This document shows positions 57,284-64,000 of a DNA stretch of 64,000 nt, one piece after another. The notes under the pieces are model-generated. The model had not been told where the DNA came from and did no database searches. It worked only from the letters and a program-made list of their open reading frames with translations. Made by a program: the position numbers and the translations under genes. Origin of the DNA: Falsiroseomonas bella (GTDB taxonomy: Bacteria > Pseudomonadota > Alphaproteobacteria > Acetobacterales > Acetobacteraceae); assembly GCF_003173615.1 (NCBI RefSeq), contig NZ_QGNA01000001.1, positions 1,488,001-1,552,000 of the forward strand, read 5' to 3'. The number at the start of each line of letters is the position of its first letter. Position 1 is the first letter of the stretch.

Positions 57284-58153
57284 ATGGATGTCGCCGCGCG
57301 CATCGAGTCCAGCCTCGCCGATGCCGTCCTGCTCGCCGAGGCGAGCGGCGCGCCGCCGCGCCTGGCCGCGGCGATGCGCCATGCCGTCTTCCCCAAGGGC
57401 GCCCGCATCCGCCCGCGCCTGACGCTGGCCGTGGCAGGCGCCTGCGGCGACGACCGCCCGGCCCTCGCCTCGGCCGCCGCCGCCGCGATCGAACTGCTGC
57501 ACTGCGCAAGCCTCGTCCATGACGACATGCCCTGCTTCGACGATGCCGAGACGCGGCGCGGCAAGCCGAGCGTGCATCGCGCCTTCGGCGTGCCGCTGGC
57601 CGTGCTCGCCGGCGATGCGCTGATCATCCTGGCCTTTCAGACGCTGGCGCGCGTCGCCACTGTCGCGCCGGAACGCCTTGGACCCGTCATCGCCGCCGTG
57701 GGCGACGGTGTCGGCGTGCCCTTCGGCATCGTCGCCGGGCAGGCCTGGGAGTGCGAGCCGAAGGTCGATCTCTCCGAATACCAGCGGCAGAAGACCGGCG
57801 CTCTCTTCGCCGCCGCCACCGTCGCCGGCGCCGCGGCCGCCGGCCATGCGGAGGCGGAAGCCTGGCGCCTGCTCGGCGACCGGCTGGGCGAGGCCTACCA
57901 GGTCGCCGACGACCTGCGCGATGCGGTGGAGACGGAGGAAAGCCTCGGCAAGCCGGTCGGCCGCGACGCCGTGCTCGGCCGGCCGAGCGCCGTCGCCGAA
58001 TTCGGGCTCGACGGCGCGGTCGCGCGCCTGCGCCACCTCAGCGAGGCCGCCGTCGCCGCGATCCCCTGCTGCCCGGGCCAGGCGATGCTGCGCGCGCTGA
58101 TGCTGCAGGAAGCGCAGCGCCTGGTGCCCCGAAAGCTTGCCACCGCCGCATGA
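57284..58153 (+). CDS. crtE: Geranylgeranyl diphosphate synthase
   Basis: A 289-residue trans-prenyltransferase making geranylgeranyl diphosphate for carotenoids and the bacteriochlorophyll tail. It has the first Asp-rich motif in LVHDDMPCFDDAETRRGKPS and the second in YQVADDLRDAVET. The ATG at 57284 has AGGGAG upstream; a GTG-type extension to 57218 is Arg-rich and unlikely. It heads the crtEF-bchCXYZ operon and overlaps crtF by ATGA. Confidence 0.95.
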   Translation: MDVAARIESSLADAVLLAEASGAPPRLAAAMRHAVFPKGARIRPRLTLAVAGACGDDRPALASAAAAAIELLHCASLVHDDMPCFDDAETRRGKPSVHRAFGVPLAVLAGDALIILAFQTLARVATVAPERLGPVIAAVGDGVGVPFGIVAGQAWECEPKVDLSEYQRQKTGALFAAATVAGAAAAGHAEAEAWRLLGDRLGEAYQVADDLRDAVETEESLGKPVGRDAVLGRPSAVAEFGLDGAVARLRHLSEAAVAAIPCCPGQAMLRALMLQEAQRLVPRKLATAA

Positions 58154-59304
58154 GCGCCACGGCCGGCCTGAACGCGGCGATGCCACCCGGCTGGCGTGAC
58201 CGCTTCCGCGCCTGGCGCGAGGGCCTGACCGCCTCGCCGGGCTTCCGGCGCTGGGCCGCGCGCTTCCCGCTGACGCGCCCCTTCGCGCGCCGCCGCGCGC
58301 GTGCGCTGTTCGATCTCTGCGCCGGCTTCGTCTATTCGCAGGTGCTGCTGGCCTGCGTGCGGCTTCGGCTGTTCGACCTTCTCGAGCAGGGGCCGATCAC
58401 GGAGGCCGCGCTCGCAAGCCGCACGCAGCTGCCGCCGGAGGCGCTGGAACGCCTGCTGCGTGCCGCCGCGGCGCTGGATCTGGTCGCCCGGCGCGAGGAT
58501 GGCAACTGGGCGCTGGGTCCACTCGGCGCGGCGATGATCGGCAATCCGGGCATCGCCGCGATGGTCGAGCACCATGCGCTGCTCTACGGCGATCTTGCCG
58601 ATCCGGTCGCGCTGCTGCGCCGGCCGCGCGGGGGCAACGCGCTTTCCGGGTATTGGGCCTATTCCGGCGCGGAAGCGCCGCAGGCGCTCGGGCGCGAGCG
58701 GACGCAGGACTACACCGCGCTCATGGCGGCCTCCCAGCCGATGGTCGCGGAGGAGGTGCTGGCCGCCTACGACTTCCGGCGTCACCGCTGCCTGCTGGAT
58801 GTCGGCGGCGGCAGCGGCGCCTTCCTGGCCGCCGTTGCGGCCGCGGCGCCCGATCTTCGCCTGATGCTGTTCGACCTGCCCGCGGTTGCCGAGCAGGGGC
58901 GGGAGCGCTTCGCGCGCCTCGGTCTCGCGTCGCGCGCCAGCGTGCATGGCGGCGACTTCACCACGGATCCGCTGCCCGAAGGCGCCGACCTCGTGAGCCT
59001 GGTGCGCGTGCTGCACGACCATGACGATGCGGTGGTGCTGTCGCTGCTGCGCCGGGTGCGCGCTGTGCTGCCGAAGGGCGGCCGGCTGCTGATCGCGGAG
59101 CCGATGTCCGGCACGCCGGGCGCCGAGCCCGCCGGCGACGCCTACTTCGGCTTCTACCTGCTTGCCATGGGCCGCGGACGTCCGCGCCGGCCGGACGAGC
59201 TGCAGGCGTTGCTCGCCTCCGCCGGCTTCGCCTCATCCCGCCTGCTTCCGACCCATACGCCGCTGTTGACGCGCGTGATGATCGCGGAAGCCGGCGCGCC
59301 GTGA
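58150..59304 (+). CDS. crtF: Hydroxyneurosporene/demethylspheroidene O-methyltransferase
   Basis: A 384-residue SAM-dependent O-methyltransferase of the plant-type (dimerisation domain plus Rossmann) class. Segments are FVYSQVLLACVRLRLFDLLE, the SAM motif LLDVGGGSGAFLAAV, SLVRVLHDHDDAVVLSLLRR and LLIAEPMSGTPGA. It methylates the tertiary hydroxyl made by CrtC, giving methoxylated carotenoids of the spheroidene/spirilloxanthin series. crtC and crtD must be elsewhere in the genome. Confidence 0.94.
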   Translation: MSATAGLNAAMPPGWRDRFRAWREGLTASPGFRRWAARFPLTRPFARRRARALFDLCAGFVYSQVLLACVRLRLFDLLEQGPITEAALASRTQLPPEALERLLRAAAALDLVARREDGNWALGPLGAAMIGNPGIAAMVEHHALLYGDLADPVALLRRPRGGNALSGYWAYSGAEAPQALGRERTQDYTALMAASQPMVAEEVLAAYDFRRHRCLLDVGGGSGAFLAAVAAAAPDLRLMLFDLPAVAEQGRERFARLGLASRASVHGGDFTTDPLPEGADLVSLVRVLHDHDDAVVLSLLRRVRAVLPKGGRLLIAEPMSGTPGAEPAGDAYFGFYLLAMGRGRPRRPDELQALLASAGFASSRLLPTHTPLLTRVMIAEAGAP

Positions 59305-59312
59305 ACGATCGG

Positions 59313-59356
59313 TGTCAATTATGCTTGACAGTAAATTCTGTCAGGCTACCCTGACG
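59313..59356 (+). promoter_or_regulatory. bchC promoter with tandem PpsR/CrtJ boxes
   Basis: TGTCAATTATGCTTGACA (59313-59330) is an exact box, and TGTCAGGCTACCCTGACG (59339-59356) has one mismatch. They are 8 bp apart, the arrangement known for CrtJ at bchC in Rhodobacter capsulatus. A sigma70-type -35 TTGACA (59325-59330) and -10-like TACCCT (59347-59352), spaced by 16 bp, overlap the boxes. Confidence 0.85.
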
Positions 59357-59380
59357 ATCCGCAGAAGCCCGGAACCCACG

Positions 59381-60334
59381 GTGGACACGCTCGCTGTCGT
59401 CCTCGAAGCACCCGAAACGCTTGCACTCAGCAGGCTGGATCTCGTCGCCCCGGGCGATGAGGACGTGGTGGTGGATGTCGAGTTCAGCGGCATCAGCACC
59501 GGCACGGAGCGCCTGCTCTTCACCGGCCGCATGCCGCCCTTCCCCGGGATGGGCTATCCGCTGGTGCCCGGATACGAATCCGTCGGCCGCGTGGTCGGCG
59601 CCGGCGCCGCGGCGTCACGTCGCGTCGGAGAGCATGTCTTCGTGCCCGGTGCGCGCTGCTTCGCACCGCGGGACGGGCAGCCGGTGCGCGGCCTTTTCGG
59701 TGGCGCGGCGCGGCGCCTGGTGGTGCCATCCGCGAAGACGGTTCCGGTCGCGGAGTCGCTCGGGGCCGATGCCGTCCTGCTGGCCCTCGCCGCCACCGCG
59801 CAGCATGCGATCGCGCCGGGCGCCGTGCCGCCCGATCTCGTCATCGGCCATGGCGTGCTGGGGCGCCTGATCGCGCGCATCGTCGTCGCGATGGGCGCGC
59901 CCGCACCGACCGTGTGGGAACTGAACCCGGCGCGCAGCGACGGCGCGCGCGGCTACCAGGTGGTGTCGCCCGACGACGATCCGCGGCGGGACTATCGCTG
60001 CATCTGCGACGTCAGCGGCGACTCCGGCATCCTCGACACGCTGGTGCAGCGCCTCGCGCCCGGCGGCGAGATCGTGCTGGCGGGCTTCTACAGCGCGCCG
60101 CTCAGCTTCTCCTTCCCGCCTGCCTTCATGCGGGAGGCGCGGATCCGCATCGCCGCCGAATGGCGCGAGCCCGACCTCATCACGGTGCAGGCGCTGATCG
60201 CCGATGGCCGCCTGCCACTCGATGGTCTCGTCACGCATCGGCGTGACTTCGCGTCCGCGCCGGACGCCTACCGGACCGCCTTCGAAGATCCGGGCTGCCT
60301 CAAGATGGTTCTCGACTGGAGGGACTGCCAATGA
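59381..60334 (+). CDS. bchC: 3-hydroxyethyl bacteriochlorophyllide a dehydrogenase
   Basis: A 317-residue medium-chain dehydrogenase that oxidises the 3-hydroxyethyl group to acetyl, the last change on the chlorin ring. Features are SGISTGTERLLFTGRMPPF, GMGYPLVPGYESVGRVVG, GHGVLGRLIARIV and EWREPDLITVQALI. GTG at 59381 is taken as start because DTLAVVLEAPETLALS is the family N-terminus and the upstream extension to 59312 runs through the PpsR boxes. The stop overlaps bchX. Confidence 0.94.
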   Translation: MDTLAVVLEAPETLALSRLDLVAPGDEDVVVDVEFSGISTGTERLLFTGRMPPFPGMGYPLVPGYESVGRVVGAGAAASRRVGEHVFVPGARCFAPRDGQPVRGLFGGAARRLVVPSAKTVPVAESLGADAVLLALAATAQHAIAPGAVPPDLVIGHGVLGRLIARIVVAMGAPAPTVWELNPARSDGARGYQVVSPDDDPRRDYRCICDVSGDSGILDTLVQRLAPGGEIVLAGFYSAPLSFSFPPAFMREARIRIAAEWREPDLITVQALIADGRLPLDGLVTHRRDFASAPDAYRTAFEDPGCLKMVLDWRDCQ

Positions 60335-61350
60335 ACGCCCCTGCCGGCTTCCAGCCGAACCGCGACACCCAGGCCAGCATGACCGAGAAGCTGCGCGAGG
60401 AAGCCGCGCAGGGCCCCGACCCCGTGCACACCGAGCCTGCGAAGAAGCAGACGCAGGTGATCGCCATCTACGGCAAGGGTGGCATCGGCAAGTCCTTCAC
60501 GCTGGCCAACCTCAGCTACATGATGGCGCAGCAGGGAAAACGTGTCCTGCTCATCGGCTGCGACCCGAAGAGCGACACGACATCGCTGCTTTTCGGCGGC
60601 AAGGCATGCCCGACCATCATCGAGACCAGCTCGAAGAAGAAGGCGGCGGGCGAGCCGGTCGTGATCGGCGATGTCTGCTTCAAGCGCGACGGCGTCTTCG
60701 CCATGGAGCTCGGCGGGCCCGAGGTCGGCCGCGGCTGCGGTGGCCGCGGCATCATCCACGGCTTCGAACTGCTCGAGAAGCTCGGCTTCCACGAATGGGA
60801 CTTCGACTTCGTCCTGCTCGACTTCCTGGGCGACGTCGTCTGCGGCGGCTTCGGCCTGCCGATCGCGCGCGACATGTGCCAGAAGGTCATCATCGTCGGC
60901 TCGAACGATCTGCAGAGCCTCTATGTCGCGAACAACGTCTGCTCCGCGGTGGAATACTTCCGCAAGCTCGGCGGCAATGTCGGCGTCGCGGGCCTAGTGA
61001 TCAACAAGGACGACGGCACCGGTGAGGCGCAGGCCTTCGCGGATGCCGCCGGCATTCCGGTGCTCGCTGCGATCCCGGCGAACGAGGACATCCGGCGCAA
61101 GAGCGCGAACTACGAGATCGTCGGCCGGCCCGATGGCGAATGGGGTCCGCTGTTCCAGGCGCTCGGCGTGCAGGTGGCGGAGGCGCCGCCGCTTCGGCCT
61201 ACGCCGCTGACGCAGGAAGGGCTGCTCGGCCTGTTCAAGGGCGATGTGGTGGGCCGCGACGTGGTGCTGCAGCCCGCGAGCCAGGAAGACATGCGCGCGG
61301 CGGGTGTCGTCGCGAAGCCCTCCCTCGAAGTGGTCTACGAGGGCGCCTGA
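60331..61350 (+). CDS. bchX: Chlorophyllide a reductase, X (iron) protein
   Basis: A 339-residue NifH-like ATPase of chlorophyllide a oxidoreductase, which reduces the C7-C8 bond to make the bacteriochlorin. The P-loop is YGKGGIGKS (47-55), switch GCDPKSDTTSLL, and the cluster cysteines Cys136 (GRGCGGRG) and Cys171 ([11 protein letters not shown]). It has a longer N-terminal extension than BchL. It overlaps bchC by ATGA and shares one base with bchY. Confidence 0.97.
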   Translation: MNAPAGFQPNRDTQASMTEKLREEAAQGPDPVHTEPAKKQTQVIAIYGKGGIGKSFTLANLSYMMAQQGKRVLLIGCDPKSDTTSLLFGGKACPTIIETSSKKKAAGEPVVIGDVCFKRDGVFAMELGGPEVGRGCGGRGIIHGFELLEKLGFHEWDFDFVLLDFLGDVVCGGFGLPIARDMCQKVIIVGSNDLQSLYVANNVCSAVEYFRKLGGNVGVAGLVINKDDGTGEAQAFADAAGIPVLAAIPANEDIRRKSANYEIVGRPDGEWGPLFQALGVQVAEAPPLRPTPLTQEGLLGLFKGDVVGRDVVLQPASQEDMRAAGVVAKPSLEVVYEGA

Positions 61351-62864
61351 TGGACACGCTCCCTCCCACCAGCGCACCGCCGCCCGTCGAGGGCTCCGGC
61401 TGCCACGGCGGCCGGGACACGATGGAGGCGGCCGCGCGCGCCGCCGGCAAGAGCGAGACGATGGATCGCCTTGCGAAGGACTATCCGCGCGGCCCGCATG
61501 ACCAGCCGCAGAGCATGTGCCCGGCCTTCGGGTCGCTCCGCGTCGGCCTGCGCATGCGGCGCGTGGCGACGATCCTCTCGGGCAGCGCCTGCTGCGTCTA
61601 CGGCCTGACCTTCACCAGCCATTTCTACGGCGCGCGGCGCACGGTGGGCTACGTGCCGTTCAATTCCGAGACGCTGGTGACCGGCAAGCTGTTCGAGGAC
61701 ATCCGCGACGCGGTCCACGAGACGGCGAAGCCGGAGGACTACGACGCAGTCATCGTGACGAATCTCTGCGTCCCGACCGCCTCCGGCGTGCCGCTCGAGC
61801 TACTGCCGAAGCAGATCAACGGCGTGCGCATCATCGGCATCGACGTGCCGGGCTTCGGCGTGCCGACCCATGCCGAGGCGAAGGACGTGCTCTCCGGCGC
61901 GATGCTGCGCTATGCGCGCACCGAGGCCGAGGCCGGCCCCGTCGCGCGTCCGCGCAACCTGGTGGAGGGCGAGCGCACCATCGCGCTGATCGGCGAGCTC
62001 TTTCCCGCGGATCCCATGGGCATCGGCGCGCTGCTCTCCCCGATGGGCCTTGGCCTGGCGCCGCAAACGCCGGCGCGCGAGTGGCGCGATCTCTATGCCG
62101 CGCTGGACGCGGTCGCGGTCGCCGCCGTGCATCCCTTCTACACCGCGAGTATCCGGGAGTTCCGCGCCGCCGGACGCCCGGTGGTCGGCTCCGGCCCCGT
62201 CGGCGTCGAAGGCACAGCGGCCTGGATGGACGCGATCGCCAAGGCCGCCGACGTGCCGGCCGCGATGCTGGACGCCGCCAAGGCGCGCATGCTGCCCGCG
62301 ATCAAGGGCGCGATGGCGGCCGCGCCGATCAAGGCGCGCATCACCGTCTCCGGCTACGAGGGCAGCGAACTGCTCGTCGCCCGCCTGCTGAGCGAGGCTG
62401 GCGCCGAGGTGCCCTATGTCGGCACGGCCTGCCCGCGCACCGAATGGTCCGATCCCGACCGCGAATGGCTCGAGGCCCGCGGCACGCATGTGCAGTACCG
62501 CGCGAGCCTTGAGCAGGACGTCCACGCGATGCTGGACGCGAAGCCCGATCTCGCGCTCGGCACCACGCCGCTGGTGCAGAAGGCGAAGGAGCTCGGCATC
62601 CCCGCGCTCTACTTCACGAATATGGTCAGCGCGCGGCCGCTCTTCGGCCCCGCGGGCGCAGGCTCCATGGCCGGCATCGTCGCCGCGCAGACCGGCGGGC
62701 GCGAGCGCTTCGCGCGCATGGTCTCCTTCTTCGAGGGCGTCGGCACGCCCGACCGCGCCGGCTACGGCTTCAAGACCAAGCCCGAGGATCCGCCCGGCTT
62801 CCGCGAGCGGCAGCGCAAGCTGCGCGCGGCGAAGGCCAAGGCCGAAGAGGCGGTGGGGAGCTAG
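61350..62864 (+). CDS. bchY: Chlorophyllide a reductase, Y subunit
   Basis: A 504-residue NifD/BchN-like subunit forming the catalytic YZ component. Candidate cluster cysteines are in [28 protein letters not shown] and [14 protein letters not shown]-terminal patch [18 protein letters not shown] is typical. The first 60 residues are variable and hydrophilic. It ends four bases before bchZ. Confidence 0.96.
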   Translation: MDTLPPTSAPPPVEGSGCHGGRDTMEAAARAAGKSETMDRLAKDYPRGPHDQPQSMCPAFGSLRVGLRMRRVATILSGSACCVYGLTFTSHFYGARRTVGYVPFNSETLVTGKLFEDIRDAVHETAKPEDYDAVIVTNLCVPTASGVPLELLPKQINGVRIIGIDVPGFGVPTHAEAKDVLSGAMLRYARTEAEAGPVARPRNLVEGERTIALIGELFPADPMGIGALLSPMGLGLAPQTPAREWRDLYAALDAVAVAAVHPFYTASIREFRAAGRPVVGSGPVGVEGTAAWMDAIAKAADVPAAMLDAAKARMLPAIKGAMAAAPIKARITVSGYEGSELLVARLLSEAGAEVPYVGTACPRTEWSDPDREWLEARGTHVQYRASLEQDVHAMLDAKPDLALGTTPLVQKAKELGIPALYFTNMVSARPLFGPAGAGSMAGIVAAQTGGRERFARMVSFFEGVGTPDRAGYGFKTKPEDPPGFRERQRKLRAAKAKAEEAVGS

Positions 62865-62868
62865 CGCC

Positions 62869-64000
62869 ATGCTCGTCCTCGACCATGACCGGGCAGGCGG
62901 CTACTGGGGGGCGATCTACGCCTTCTCGGCGATCCGCGGGCTGCGCGTGGTGATCGACGGGCCGGTGGGCTGCGAGAACCTGCCCGTCACGGCGGTGCTG
63001 CACTACACGGATGCGCTGCCGCCGCACGAGTTGCCGATCGTGGTGACTGGCCTCGACGAGGATTCGCTGTCGCAGAACGGCACCGAGCCCAACCTGAAGC
63101 GCGCCGCGGCAAGCCAGGACCCGGATCTGCCGGCCGTGGTCGTCACCGGCTCGATCGCGGAGATGATCGGCGGCGGCGTGACGCCGCAGGGCAGCAACCT
63201 GCAACGCTTCATCTGCCGCACCATCGACGAGGACCAGTGGCAGGCCGCGGACCGCGCCATCATGTGGCTCTGGACCGAGTTCGGCGCCAAGGGCCGCAAG
63301 GTGCGCGCGCGCAATCCGAAGCTCGGCGAGAAGCCGCGCGTCAACATCATCGGGCCGATCTACGGCACCTTCAACATGCCCTCCGACCTCGCGGAGATCC
63401 GACGCCTGGTCGAGGGCATCGGGTGCGAGGTGAACCTGGTCTTCCCGCTCGGCAGCCATGTCGAGGACATCGCGAAGCTTCCGGATGCGGACGTCAACAT
63501 CTGCATGTACCGCGAATTCGGTCGCAAGCTGTGCGAGGAGCTCGACCGCCCCTGGCTGCGCGCGCCGATGGGGCTGTTCGCGACCACGAACTTCCTGAGC
63601 AAGCTCGGCGAACTGACGGGCCTCGACCCGGAGCCTTTCATCGAGCGTGAGAAGCACACCACCATCAAGCCGCTGTGGGATCTCTGGCGCTCCGTCACCC
63701 AGGACTTCTTCGCCAGCGCCTCCTTCGCGGTGGTCGCGACCGAGACCTACGCGCGCGGCCTGCAGCGCTTCCTGGGCGAGGAGATGGGCGTGCCCTGCGC
63801 CTTCGCCTTCGCGCGCAAGGCCGGCGAGAAGCCAGACAACGCCGCGGTGCGGGACGCGATGAAGAAGTCCCCGCCGCTGGTCCTGTTCGGCAGCTACAAC
63901 GAGCGGATGTACGCAGCGGAGCTGCGCAGCCGGACGATGTACATCCCGGCCAGCTTCCCGGGCGCGATCATCCGGCGCAGCACGGGCACGCCCTTCATGG
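62869..64000 (+). CDS. bchZ: Chlorophyllide a reductase, Z subunit (partial)
   Basis: The first 377 or so residues of BchZ, running off the right edge of the window. It is the NifK/BchB-like partner of BchY. Visible marks are [19 protein letters not shown], the cluster cysteine in [46 protein letters not shown] and [14 protein letters not shown]. In most purple bacteria pufB/pufA follow, so the puf operon is expected just outside the window. Confidence 0.96.
   Translation, partial: MLVLDHDRAGGYWGAIYAFSAIRGLRVVIDGPVGCENLPVTAVLHYTDALPPHELPIVVTGLDEDSLSQNGTEPNLKRAAASQDPDLPAVVVTGSIAEMIGGGVTPQGSNLQRFICRTIDEDQWQAADRAIMWLWTEFGAKGRKVRARNPKLGEKPRVNIIGPIYGTFNMPSDLAEIRRLVEGIGCEVNLVFPLGSHVEDIAKLPDADVNICMYREFGRKLCEELDRPWLRAPMGLFATTNFLSKLGELTGLDPEPFIEREKHTTIKPLWDLWRSVTQDFFASASFAVVATETYARGLQRFLGEEMGVPCAFAFARKAGEKPDNAAVRDAMKKSPPLVLFGSYNERMYAAELRSRTMYIPASFPGAIIRRSTGTPFM

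Noticed and set aside
59312-59380. Longer bchC starting at 59312
   Set aside because: The extension runs through the -35/-10 region and two PpsR boxes, and BchC proteins begin at the sequence following GTG 59381.

Overview
The window is very GC-rich DNA from an alphaproteobacterium. I infer a phototrophic member of the Acetobacteraceae (Roseomonas-like purple or aerobic anoxygenic phototroph). The reasons are an almost complete photosynthesis gene cluster in the order bchP-pucC-like-bchG-ppsR-ppaA / bchFNBHLM-lhaA-puhABC-acsF-puhE-hemA-bchIDO-crtB-bchEJ / crtEF-bchCXYZ, the use of 5-aminolevulinate synthase, PpsR/PpaA regulators, and tightly overlapping genes with GTG/TTG starts. The family-level assignment is an inference from gene order, not a search result. 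No tRNA, rRNA, insertion sequence, integrase or CRISPR array was seen. There is no gene-free stretch longer than about 270 bases.

Layout. (1) 1-16.4 kb is an accessory catabolic region: a partial SbtA-type bicarbonate transporter, an amidase, an L-threonate dehydrogenase, a four-gene overlapping operon (NicX-like ring dioxygenase, alpha/beta hydrolase, acyl-CoA dehydrogenase, acyl-CoA synthetase), an aldose-epimerase-like protein and a lipoprotein hydrolase with overlapping start codons, D(-)-tartrate dehydratase, an enoyl-CoA hydratase, a two-subunit thiamine-diphosphate decarboxylase next to a D-2-hydroxyacid dehydrogenase, and ethanolamine ammonia-lyase (eutBC). (2) 16.4-26.0 kb is a seven-subunit Mrp cation/proton antiporter operon. 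Its last subunit (MrpG) is fused in frame to a universal-stress-protein-like domain. A sensor kinase and an NtrC-type sigma54 activator follow it. A perfect inverted repeat and a degenerate -24/-12-like sequence lie upstream of mrpA. (3) 26.1-64 kb is the photosynthesis gene cluster.

How the cluster works. The leftward arm (ppaA-ppsR-bchG-pucC-like-bchP-hemC) carries the redox/light regulators and the last steps of bacteriochlorophyll esterification. The rightward arm starts at bchF and runs with overlaps or very short gaps through bchO. It covers Mg chelation (bchH, I, D), methylation (bchM), ring closure (acsF), the dark-operative protochlorophyllide reductase (bchLNB), the reaction-centre H subunit and its assembly factors, and hemA. 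crtB, bchE and bchJ follow, then crtEF-bchCXYZ. The window ends inside bchZ, just before where puf would be expected. Both ring-E cyclases are present: AcsF (needs O2) and BchE (works without O2).

Regulation visible in the sequence. TGT-N12-ACA PpsR/CrtJ boxes stand before bchF/ppaA, crtB, bchE and crtE, and as a pair 8 bp apart before bchC. A perfect FNR-type box lies before hemA. A near-perfect FNR-type box shares its half-site with the PpsR box before bchE. crtI, crtC, crtD and the puf and puc genes are not in the window.
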